62,005 nt of DNA. Source: CAYVVT01 sp964454335. Its GTDB lineage: Bacteria > Fidelibacterota > UBA8477 > JABMPR01. Below the pieces are notes generated by a model that was not told the DNA's origin, ran no database searches, and was given only the letters and a program-made list of their open reading frames with translations. Positions 54,972 to 62,005 of this stretch are shown piece by piece; position 1 is the stretch's first letter, and each line of letters opens with the position of its first letter. The DNA is taken from the NCBI GenBank assembly GCA_964454335.1, contig CAYVVT010000018.1, positions 1 through 62,005 on the forward strand, read 5' to 3'. The position numbers and the translations under genes are program-made.

Positions 54972-57236
54972 ATGCGAGCTCAAGCCATTCAGCGTGGATA
55001 TGCCAAGCCCTGTAGCCTGTGGGCATTATTGATAATCCAGACCATTATTACTCCTTCGGTTCTGGGATTCGAATTCCTGCAGGAATCGACACAGACACCC
55101 CTGGACGTTCCCCAGATCTCCGGGCCGATTGCCATTGATGCCAATCTGGATGAGGAAGCCTGGCAGCAGGCTTTGGTCATGGAACTGAACTACGACTTCG
55201 ATCCCGGGGAGAACATCCCCCCGCCGGTACGTACAGAGGCGTTCATCATGTACGATGAGGAGAATCTGTATACCGCCTTCAAATGCTATGACGATGATCC
55301 TGCGGCGATCCAGGCACATTTTAAGGACCGGGAGGACTTCTGGCACGACGATCATGTCAACATACACATCGACACCTATAACGATGAGCGCCGCAATTAC
55401 ACCTTCGGGACCAATCCTCTGGGTATACAGATGGACGCCGTGGCGGCCCAGGGGCAGGGATTTGACTGGAGTTGGGACGGGATCTGGGAATCGGATGGGC
55501 GCGTCACCGACTGGGGTTATGTTGTTGAGATTGCCATTCCCTTCAACCAGATCCGCTTCCAGCGTACGGAGGGCGATCAGATCTGGGGATTGGATTTCTG
55601 GCGGGTCTATCCCAGGGAAGTCCTGCGTTTCATCGGGGCGGTTCCCCAGGATCCGGACAACATGTGCTGGCGCTGCCAGATGAAGAAGGTCAGTGGCTTC
55701 GAGGGGATCAAACCCACTCGGAACCTGGGTGGTACACCGACCCTGACCGCCGGTCGGACCGACACCCGGGATCCTTTCCCTGGTGGTGAATTCGACCCGG
55801 AGTACAAACGGCCGGATATTGGATTTTCCGGTCAATGGGGCATCACACAGAATTTCACCCTCAACGCTACTGTAAACCCGGATTTCAGCCAGGTGGAGGC
55901 TGATGCATACCAACTTGACATCAATCAACCCTGGGCCCTGTACTACCGGGAGAAAAGGCCATTCTTTACAGAGGGTATGGATTTCTTTCGCACCTTGAAG
56001 AATGCCATCTATACCCGAGCGCTTCGGGAACCGGAATGGGGTCTCAAATTGACAGGCAAAGCAGGTCCCCATACCATGGGTGGATACATCGTCCAGGATG
56101 CAACCTCCAATATCCTTTTCCCCTCTACCCAGGGATCCTGGACGGCAACCCTGGACCAGCCGTCAACCGCTTCGGTGATGCGCTATAAACATGATTTCGG
56201 CAGCAGTTACACCCTGGGTACCCTGCTTACGGACCGCCGCGGGGAAGACTATGCGAATACCCTGGTGGGACTTGATAACCATTACCGCCTGGGCGATTCG
56301 GATGAGTTCCAGTTACAGATCCTGCATTCTGTCACCGAATACCCCCTTGAACTGGCCCGGGAGAATGGTCAGGACAGCAGCCGCTTCCAGGGCAGTTACA
56401 TCGCCTTCGAATATGATCGTGATACACGAAATGACTACTGGTGGCTGGATTATGACTACGTGAGTGACGGTCTGCGCGCAGAACTGGGATTCATCAATCG
56501 TGTGGGTTTTCAGAATCTCGAAGGCGGCTATCACCACAACTGGCTGGGAGAACCGGGACAATGGTGGACGCGCTTAGATGTGGGAACCAATTTCAACTAC
56601 TATGTTGACCATGATAACAACCTGTTGCAGCGAGGTGGTTCAGTATCGTTCAATTATCGCGGGATCAAACGGTCCGGTGTTAATATCTACCTGTACTACC
56701 GCGAGGAAGCCTTCAACGATTCGACATTCAAAATAATTCATCCCTACCTGCATGCCTGGTTCCGACCGATTCCCGACATGGAGCTGTCCTTCCTGACACG
56801 ACTTGGTGACCACATCGATTATGCAAATACTCGACTTGGGAAGCGATCCCACTGGAATCCATGGATCGTCTATGATGTAGGGCAGCGTCTGCAGCTCTAT
56901 GTCGATCATACTTTCGAGCGACTCGAGGTGGAGGAAGAGCGCGTTTACACAGCCAACATCACCCAGGGTAGTGCCGAGTACCAGTTCAGCCTGCGGTCAT
57001 TTCTGCGACTGATCTATCAATACGTGGATTACCAATACAACACCGAGATGTACAGCGATGATCGGGATCCGGAATCTCAATATGCGTTCATGCAGCTGCT
57101 ATTCTCGTACAAGGTCAATCCACAGACGGTATTTTTCCTGGGATACAGCGGGAATCATTACGGCAGTCAGGAATACGATCTGATCCAGAATGATCGTTCC
57201 GTATTCATGAAGCTTGGCTACGCCTTCAGTTTATAG
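54972..57236 (+). CDS. DUF5916 outer-membrane protein with CBM9/DOMON-like N-terminal domain
   Basis: 754 aa from ATG 54972, which has GAGGGGG 7 nt upstream. After an uncleaved-looking leader (SLWALLIIQTIITPSVLGFE) comes a carbohydrate-binding-9-like domain with GPIAIDANLDEEAWQQA, VRTEAFIMYDEENLYTAFKC and DVHVNI-like strands. The DUF5916 barrel follows, with VNPDFSQVEADAYQLDINQ and YYREKRPFFTEGMDFF, two family hallmarks. The C-terminus ends FMKLGYAFSL, with strands suited to outer-membrane insertion. These proteins are common in FCB bacteria but their role is unknown; carbohydrate or heme binding by the N-terminal domain is only suggested by fold. Confidence 0.9.
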   Translation: MRAQAIQRGYAKPCSLWALLIIQTIITPSVLGFEFLQESTQTPLDVPQISGPIAIDANLDEEAWQQALVMELNYDFDPGENIPPPVRTEAFIMYDEENLYTAFKCYDDDPAAIQAHFKDREDFWHDDHVNIHIDTYNDERRNYTFGTNPLGIQMDAVAAQGQGFDWSWDGIWESDGRVTDWGYVVEIAIPFNQIRFQRTEGDQIWGLDFWRVYPREVLRFIGAVPQDPDNMCWRCQMKKVSGFEGIKPTRNLGGTPTLTAGRTDTRDPFPGGEFDPEYKRPDIGFSGQWGITQNFTLNATVNPDFSQVEADAYQLDINQPWALYYREKRPFFTEGMDFFRTLKNAIYTRALREPEWGLKLTGKAGPHTMGGYIVQDATSNILFPSTQGSWTATLDQPSTASVMRYKHDFGSSYTLGTLLTDRRGEDYANTLVGLDNHYRLGDSDEFQLQILHSVTEYPLELARENGQDSSRFQGSYIAFEYDRDTRNDYWWLDYDYVSDGLRAELGFINRVGFQNLEGGYHHNWLGEPGQWWTRLDVGTNFNYYVDHDNNLLQRGGSVSFNYRGIKRSGVNIYLYYREEAFNDSTFKIIHPYLHAWFRPIPDMELSFLTRLGDHIDYANTRLGKRSHWNPWIVYDVGQRLQLYVDHTFERLEVEEERVYTANITQGSAEYQFSLRSFLRLIYQYVDYQYNTEMYSDDRDPESQYAFMQLLFSYKVNPQTVFFLGYSGNHYGSQEYDLIQNDRSVFMKLGYAFSL

Positions 57237-57584
57237 GGGAAAGTGGGATCCCGAATTCAGGTCTGATCCCCTATAAAGCTTTCTCAACTGCCACTCTGCC
57301 TCAGATGCCCGACTTAGCTCCTTGAGGCTGACAAAGCGTTTTGAGCCGTCACCGTACAGAAAGAGATATCCACCTTCACGGGGTGATCCAGCACTTACCT
57401 GTTTGAAATGTTCGATCAGAGTTATCAGGTCTGTCATATACACCGGGTGGCCGGTCTCTGTCTGGTCTTCGGCCGGAAAAACGATGGGCACCGCCCAACC
57501 GAACATCGTCACCGTGTAGGGCTCAGGTTCTGAAAGCAGGCGTGGATCCCCCTGCGCCGAATACTGTACCTCTAAACAGTTCAT
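57231..57584 (-). CDS. Hypothetical protein, 117 aa
   Basis: It starts MNCLEVQYSAQGDPRLLSEP behind a strong AAGGAG (6 nt), which supports a real gene. Its 3' end overlaps the stop of the convergent DUF5916 gene by 6 bp. There is no signal peptide, and it has mixed alpha/beta character with DLITLIEHFKQV and GYLFLYGDGSKRFVSLKEL. I do not recognise a family. It is cytoplasmic by sequence. Confidence 0.6.
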   Translation of the reverse strand: MNCLEVQYSAQGDPRLLSEPEPYTVTMFGWAVPIVFPAEDQTETGHPVYMTDLITLIEHFKQVSAGSPREGGYLFLYGDGSKRFVSLKELSRASEAEWQLRKLYRGSDLNSGSHFPL

Positions 57585-57670
57585 GATTGACTCCTTATAA
57601 GCGAATCTACGACGAAATCACCTCCAGGTACGGCGACATTCTGTGAATGGACCTTCTGTTCGATGAATGG

Positions 57671-57731
57671 CCTGTTCAATGTGCACCGATCAAGACGTCC
57701 GGAACGGACATGATGTCCGGAACTGAACAGG
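57671..57731. promoter_or_regulatory. Nested inverted/direct repeats upstream of the M1 peptidase gene
   Basis: CCTGTTCA (57671-57678) and TGAACAGG (57724-57731) form outer arms. Inside lie two direct copies of GTCCGGAAC 18 bp apart (57697 and 57715) and a small palindrome, GTCCG-GAA-CGGAC. It could be an operator or a structured leader. Confidence 0.4.
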
Positions 57732-57837
57732 ACTCGCCTGGGAGAAGCGCCATATGTGCAATAAAAACAATACTCTGAATTCTGGCATAAATATTGAAAT
57801 AGTATTCTTATTTACACATGAGGGGAAGGTGTAGGTC

Positions 57838-60627
57838 ATGCTGCAACGGAAATTGACGCTATTCTACCTGCTTCTGATCTTTACGGGCGCACAGCTCTCG
57901 GGTGAGGAAGAACTGGAGATCAGCTATCACCTGGATGTTCAACTTTCTTCCGGAGGTTCTTCAGAAACGACGATGGTGAGCGGTGTCAACCATGTCAGCA
58001 TCGTCAATACCTCAGAAGCCAATCTTGCCATACTCCATTTCCACAATAACTCGAACGCCCATTTTGATCCCGAAATACCTGGCACGCCCCAGACCCGTAT
58101 TCTCAATGTGACCGGGCCGGTCACCCTGGCAGGCGATACAGATGGACCCACCATGGCATTGAAACTGGATCATGACCTGCTGCCAGGGGATACGATCTCA
58201 CTGGGGATCGAATTCGAGACCGATCTCGCCTCAGTTGGGAATCCCTTCGCACCCACTATGGGTGTTCGTGGAGATACCACTATCTACAATCTCATCTTCT
58301 TTTATCCGGTACTTGAATTCTATTATCCGGACGGCTGGCATACCGACTTGCACAGCGGTGCTGCCGATCCCCATACAAATACCGCCGACTACAGGATGAC
58401 CTTCAGGTACCCGGATAGTTTCGTCGCAGGTTTTTCAGGATTTCCTGGTCAGGTAGATACTCTCGAAAACGGTTGGATCTCCGAATCCTGTTCCAGTCCG
58501 GCAAGTCATTCCATAAGCGCTGTACTATCGAACAGGTTCGAACGCAGCCGCCGTAGCATCCATGGCATCGATGTGGATATGCTGCACACACCAGGCGAAG
58601 GCGACCATGTTGATAGTCTGCTGCTCATGATGGAAAGCATGGTGCCCTACCTGGAATCCTGGTTCGGCCCCTGTCCCAGCAAGCGTCTGCTCTGCAGCAT
58701 GTCCTATTCTCTTGGAGAATTGGCAGCGGCGCTGGCCACCACCAACTATATCGTCTACCAGGGCAGAATGCGCAGCAAGAGCACCCTGTCCCACGAGTTG
58801 GGACACCACTGGTTCGCTGGGTCCCTCATCGCCAATGAGAATACCGAGCCCTGGTTGAATGAGGGCTTCTCGGAGTTCGGTTCACGTCTCTGGTACAAGG
58901 TCCGCCATCCTGAGGAAGGCATCCGTACGTCCCCCGGACGGGTAAGCTTCGATCTCTGGAATGATATCCGTTCACAGGGTCCTGAAGAAGCATATCACCT
59001 ACTGTCCAATCTGCTTGGCGATGCCGTGGTCGGACCCGTGCACATGACCGATCCCATCGACTGGGGCGACATTGACGAAATGATTCCGGTAACCGCAGCG
59101 GCCATCACCATTTATTACAAGAGCAGTGACCTGCTCTTTGCGCTGCAGGAGGCCGTTGGGGAAGAGAAGATGCAGGAGATCATGCTGGCCTATACCCACC
59201 GCTATCGCGGAAAGACCGTGGATCAACAGGCCTGGCTGGATGTCCTTGAGGATGAGGCGGGCCAGGATCTGGCCGCTTCATTCAAAACCGCTCTGCATAC
59301 TCCATTGCGGCCTGACTATGCTGTTGATAAGGTGAGATCGGAAACAGGGAAGGGAGATGACTGGCTAACGAGCATAGAATTGCATTCCAACGGTGGCTGG
59401 GCATTCCCGCTCTCCTATGAGGCACGCTCAAAAACGGATTCAGTTCTGGCCAGAGGTACCTGGGATCCCAAGGGTGCATCAGAGATCACACTTTCTACAA
59501 CTGAACCCATTTCAGGCTTCAGCCTGGATCCAGGGAACCAGAGTATGGATCGTTTCGCGGCTGACAATCATTGGCCGCGAAGAATCCAGGTCCAGCCTTT
59601 GGGAGGTCTGCCCAGCTGGCAGAGCTACCGGATCTTCATCCGGCCTCACTATCATGTTGACCGGGATGGTGATGAATACCTCGGGATCCGTATCGCTGGC
59701 GGAGCGGGTCTCCAGGGCATGCCGTTGACGGCATCGACCTTCCGGCATGCCTTCAAGCTTGATCTCACAAAGGACGTTGAGCTGAATATTTTTCAGTATC
59801 GTTTCCAGTTGACGGAGCCACTCTTCGATTCACACCGCAGCTATTTGCGCCTGCACATGATCCAGTCGGATCCATATGACCTCAATGAGATCACCCTCAT
59901 TCATTACCCGGGTGAAACCCGGTGGTACTGGCGTGGTGGGGATGCCCGCTATCTGCAACTGAGTTCCGGGCTGCTGCACTGGCGCAGCAATGCTCCAGGC
60001 AATCCGCAATCAAAGCTGCTTCTCAAAGAAGAGATGCTGTTCTTCAGCCATACCGAGCACCAGCGTATGCTGCTGAGGATGCAGATGGCCGCTGGAACCA
60101 GAAAGCGTGAGCACAGTTCGCATCGCCTTCGGGAATTCAAGGGATGGTTCCAGTTCGACCTGCCACTGATCGGACCGCTGGAAGGCGGACTTCGTGGTGG
60201 ATTGTTCCTGGTTGAGGACATCCAGTATGCACTCTCGAGTGCTTACCGGACCGGTTCCCTGCCCCTTCCCTGGGATCATCGAGGATACATGCTACCCTTC
60301 AGGGCGTCCACAGTTCTTGACAAAGCTTATATGAGAACCGCAGGACTCTGGGGGATTTCTCTCGGTCTGGGAGCGGGGGAACGATTTCCCATTCGACCCA
60401 TGTTCTACGGTGATGTGATCTATGCTGAAGCCTACGGTGGGACCGTGAGTGATCGTTTTGAAGCCATGTCTGATTTTGGGCCCATCACAGCTTTGGGAAT
60501 AGGCATAGAATCCCGGTTCGTTCTGGACATCGGGCTCTACTTTCCACTCTGGGTCTCAGATCCACCCATTGGAGAAGAGCATTCGAAGTTCCGGATGATG
60601 CTGCAGATCCAGAAGAACTGGTTGTAG
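57838..60627 (+). CDS. M1-family metallopeptidase with probable C-terminal beta-barrel
   Basis: 929 aa. A signal peptide (LTLFYLLLIFTGAQLSG) is followed by an M1-like beta domain and a peptidase domain. The zinc motif HELGH has His319, Glu320 and His323; the third ligand, Glu342 in WLNEGFSEF, lies at the exact M1 spacing. The family's substrate-binding GAMEN motif is replaced by a divergent ELAAALATTNYIVY segment, so true aminopeptidase specificity is uncertain. The last ~330 residues contain strand-rich, aromatic sequence (FRHAFKLDLTKDVELNIFQY, then a GLGIGIESRFVLDIGLYFPL-like strand) and end in KNWL. This suggests an outer-membrane barrel that displays the peptidase. No neighbour shares its operon. 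Confidence 0.85.
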   Translation: MLQRKLTLFYLLLIFTGAQLSGEEELEISYHLDVQLSSGGSSETTMVSGVNHVSIVNTSEANLAILHFHNNSNAHFDPEIPGTPQTRILNVTGPVTLAGDTDGPTMALKLDHDLLPGDTISLGIEFETDLASVGNPFAPTMGVRGDTTIYNLIFFYPVLEFYYPDGWHTDLHSGAADPHTNTADYRMTFRYPDSFVAGFSGFPGQVDTLENGWISESCSSPASHSISAVLSNRFERSRRSIHGIDVDMLHTPGEGDHVDSLLLMMESMVPYLESWFGPCPSKRLLCSMSYSLGELAAALATTNYIVYQGRMRSKSTLSHELGHHWFAGSLIANENTEPWLNEGFSEFGSRLWYKVRHPEEGIRTSPGRVSFDLWNDIRSQGPEEAYHLLSNLLGDAVVGPVHMTDPIDWGDIDEMIPVTAAAITIYYKSSDLLFALQEAVGEEKMQEIMLAYTHRYRGKTVDQQAWLDVLEDEAGQDLAASFKTALHTPLRPDYAVDKVRSETGKGDDWLTSIELHSNGGWAFPLSYEARSKTDSVLARGTWDPKGASEITLSTTEPISGFSLDPGNQSMDRFAADNHWPRRIQVQPLGGLPSWQSYRIFIRPHYHVDRDGDEYLGIRIAGGAGLQGMPLTASTFRHAFKLDLTKDVELNIFQYRFQLTEPLFDSHRSYLRLHMIQSDPYDLNEITLIHYPGETRWYWRGGDARYLQLSSGLLHWRSNAPGNPQSKLLLKEEMLFFSHTEHQRMLLRMQMAAGTRKREHSSHRLREFKGWFQFDLPLIGPLEGGLRGGLFLVEDIQYALSSAYRTGSLPLPWDHRGYMLPFRASTVLDKAYMRTAGLWGISLGLGAGERFPIRPMFYGDVIYAEAYGGTVSDRFEAMSDFGPITALGIGIESRFVLDIGLYFPLWVSDPPIGEEHSKFRMMLQIQKNWL

Positions 60628-60645
60628 CTGAATAACCCCGTTCAA

Positions 60646-61710
60646 TTAATCCCGGTTCTCTCCATAGATCTCGGTCCCGGGAAAGGTGAGAGCAAAACCG
60701 TACCAGCGAGTGAAGACCTGTAGCGGGCGGCTGACCTTTAGCGGTTCGCCTTCCAGATCATACAGGATACTGCCTGAGATATACTGACCATTGTCCAGGC
60801 GCAGGATCTCAGCGTCCCAGGAGTATGAATCGGCATCCACATAAATCGCGGAGAGCACTTGCACGGCTGGATCGAGGAAGACCAGAAGGTTTCGATCCTC
60901 GAATCCGTCTATGATAGCGTTTCCCTGTGCCACGATCTGATCATAGGAGAAATATCTGGCGTGCTCATTCCGCCAGACACCGATACCCAGGTCCATGGTC
61001 GGCAGACGGTCGTCCTCCTCACGAACGGTTGAGCTGAACATCCCCGAGAGACGTCTGTTCTCTCCCTGCAGCAGATTGTCGAGTTCCATGTCATCATTGC
61101 TCCGCAAGGCCTTCTCTGAAAGACTGACCAGGGCATCCGGTTCATTCTCTGCTACCTGGCCTGCCAGTGAGTAGTTCAGGCTGGTGATCTCAAGGTTGGT
61201 ACCAACGAGCGGCCCGTAAACTGCCTCGCCGGTTAGATGATCCCAGTAGGTACCGCTTTCTTCGTCACGCATGAGGAACAGACCGTCATATAGACCGTGT
61301 TCTGCAAACCAGTGTGTCTTGCCCTTGATGCTGGGAGTCACCCGGACCCCTGAGTTGCAGACCACTCAGAAGGTGACCATCCAGGCTTCACCGTTCATAT
61401 CGCCCTGGGCAATGTGATGGTAGGCCATCTGCGCGGAGACCAGCACCAGTGTCTTTCCTCCGGCAGAGAAGTGGACCACGGGGGTATCCTTATCGATCAC
61501 ACCCACACGCAGGAATGCATCCAGGGAAAGCCATTCTGGATTGCGCAGCGGCATGAAGTTGGGTCCAGACCAGAATATGGCCCTGTGGATATCAAAGCCC
61601 GGTTTCCGCGGCATGTCGGGATCAGCTTCGAGTCTGTTCTGCATCTGCGCCATTCCATGGTTGATGGTGAGTATGCTTATGGTGAGAATTGCCACCATCG
61701 AGATGCGCAT
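60646..61710 (-). CDS. DUF3179 protein, putative selenoprotein (in-frame UGA at codon 115)
   Basis: One continuous 355-codon frame contains a single internal TGA (61368-61366); read through, it gives 354 residues. GGAGG precedes ATG 61710, and a signal peptide (MRISMVAILTISILTINHGMAQ) indicates export. The DUF3179 match spans the TGA. Before it are LVLVSAQMAYHHIAQGDMNG and EAWMVTF; after it VVCNSGVRV, YDGLFLMRDEESGTYWDHLT and GEAVYGPLVGT. Ordinary members read VTYCPLCGTG here, so the TGA takes the place of the first Cys of CxxC, giving UxxC. A hairpin fitting the bacterial SECIS rules follows directly. Alternatives are a nonsense mutation or assembly error, but both halves are intact and uneroded. 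DUF3179 function is unknown; the motif suggests a thiol/selenol redox site in the periplasm. Confidence 0.8.
61312..61365 (-). other. Putative bacterial SECIS element in the DUF3179 coding sequence
   Basis: Starting directly after the UGA, a lower stem GUGGUCUGC (61365-61357) pairs with 61322-61312 with two bulged A. An upper stem GGGGUC (61350-61345) pairs with GACUCC (61339-61334, one G-U). The apical loop is CGGGU. The loop starts 21 nt after the UGA and has G as its second base. These values fit the general bacterial SECIS rules (loop 16-37 nt downstream, a 4-16 bp upper stem, a G among the first two loop bases). Confidence 0.65.
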
Positions 61711-61887
61711 TATTCCTCCGTGATTTTCCCCGCTTGAGTTGTTAAAGAGGCCGCAAGATAGTGTGGAATGGATCGATCATCACAGCGATTACTTGAATAG
61801 TGTCGCGGATTGGACATCCTGGCTGGTATTAATGATATCCTGCAAGACCTGGTGTTCGTCCAGACGTTAGCTCGCGCCAGAAATAAG

Positions 61888-61910
61888 AAACCCTCTTCAG
61901 AAGAGGGTTT
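61888..61910 (-). terminator. Terminator of the gene entering from the right edge
   Basis: AAACCCTCTT (61888-61897) pairs with AAGAGGGTTT (61901-61910) around a 3-nt loop. A T-rich tail follows on the minus strand. It lies 28 bp past the stop of the partial gene. Confidence 0.85.
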
Positions 61911-61937
61911 GAATGGTGAGGTTGTCTGAGATTTGGT

Positions 61938-62005
61938 TTAGCTGTGACTGACTTTCCAGCGACCGATCTGCTTTGGCCAGTCATAGCTGTCACGTGCACC
62001 GAAAC
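61938..62005 (-). CDS. C-terminal fragment of an unidentified protein
   Basis: The minus-strand frame entering from the right edge reads FGARDSYDWPKQIGRWKVSH, Ser, stop (TAA 61940-61938), just upstream of a good terminator. The composition and the terminator suggest a real gene end. It is too short to identify. Confidence 0.5.
   Translation of the reverse strand, partial: FGARDSYDWPKQIGRWKVSHS

Noticed and set aside
60646..61710. Ordinary pseudogene (nonsense mutation) reading of the DUF3179 gene
   Set aside because: It cannot be excluded. But the TGA falls exactly on a catalytic-type Cys, the rest is intact, and a SECIS-like hairpin follows, so the selenoprotein reading is preferred.

Overview
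The window looks like a chromosomal segment of a Gram-negative bacterium of the FCB superphylum, most likely a Marinimicrobia- or Calditrichota-like lineage (inference). Three secreted proteins end in type IX secretion-style (T9SS) C-terminal sorting domains with the motif NYPNPFNPST or a close variant. There are many outer-membrane and surface proteins: a DcaP-like porin, DUF5916, an octaheme cytochrome lipoprotein, and very large DUF11 and choice-of-anchor-D proteins. Glucose-6-phosphate isomerase is of the cyanobacterial/FCB type. I see no rRNA, tRNA, CRISPR array, insertion sequence or phage genes.

Layout. 1-5.5 kb: a partial KamA-family radical SAM gene, a flavin reductase plus membrane Fe-S oxidoreductase (EtfD-like) operon, an EVE protein, a DUF6174 lipoprotein and a TrmB regulator, all on the minus strand. 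5.7-14.4 kb: two divergent paralogous secreted proteins with HAF-like repeats, sharing a 484-bp promoter region that carries two copies of a CCCCCATGGGGG palindrome, then a T9SS-tailed subtilase. 14.5-18.5 kb: a telomere-like heptamer array, pgi, a TPR membrane protein and a VanZ-Mth938 fusion. 18.8-19.7 kb: three small membrane-protein genes not explained by any family I know; one continues in frame past a TGA. 20.1-39.4 kb: a five-gene surface operon of about 19 kb. It encodes a 2,383-aa repeat protein, two smaller DUF11 proteins, a 2,220-aa DUF11/SdrD-B protein with two OmpA domains, and a 1,030-aa outer-membrane barrel. 39.8-47.5 kb: octaheme cytochrome lipoprotein, OmpR-type response regulator and kinase, a kinase remnant, a porin, a GPH-family sugar symporter and a GNAT-like protein. 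47.8-57.6 kb: M61 peptidase, an ArsR regulator with two matching operator-like palindromes and two tiny ORFs, an MFS transporter, a CsgG-like/SH3 protein, a surface-repeat protein, a DUF5916 protein and a small hypothetical. 57.8-62.0 kb: an M1 peptidase with a probable C-terminal barrel, the DUF3179 gene, and the tail of a further gene.

The most striking observation is the DUF3179 gene at 60646-61710. It is split by an in-frame TGA at exactly the position of the first cysteine of the family's conserved CxxC (VTYCPLC in ordinary members). The TGA is followed by a hairpin that fits the bacterial SECIS consensus in spacing, stem length and loop base. I read it as a selenoprotein with a UxxC motif.

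Intergenic regions repeatedly carry degenerate 7-bp tandem arrays, and a 40-bp dispersed repeat occurs in inverted orientation at 43.5 and 47.6 kb. All functional statements come from reading the sequence and from family knowledge; no database search was run.
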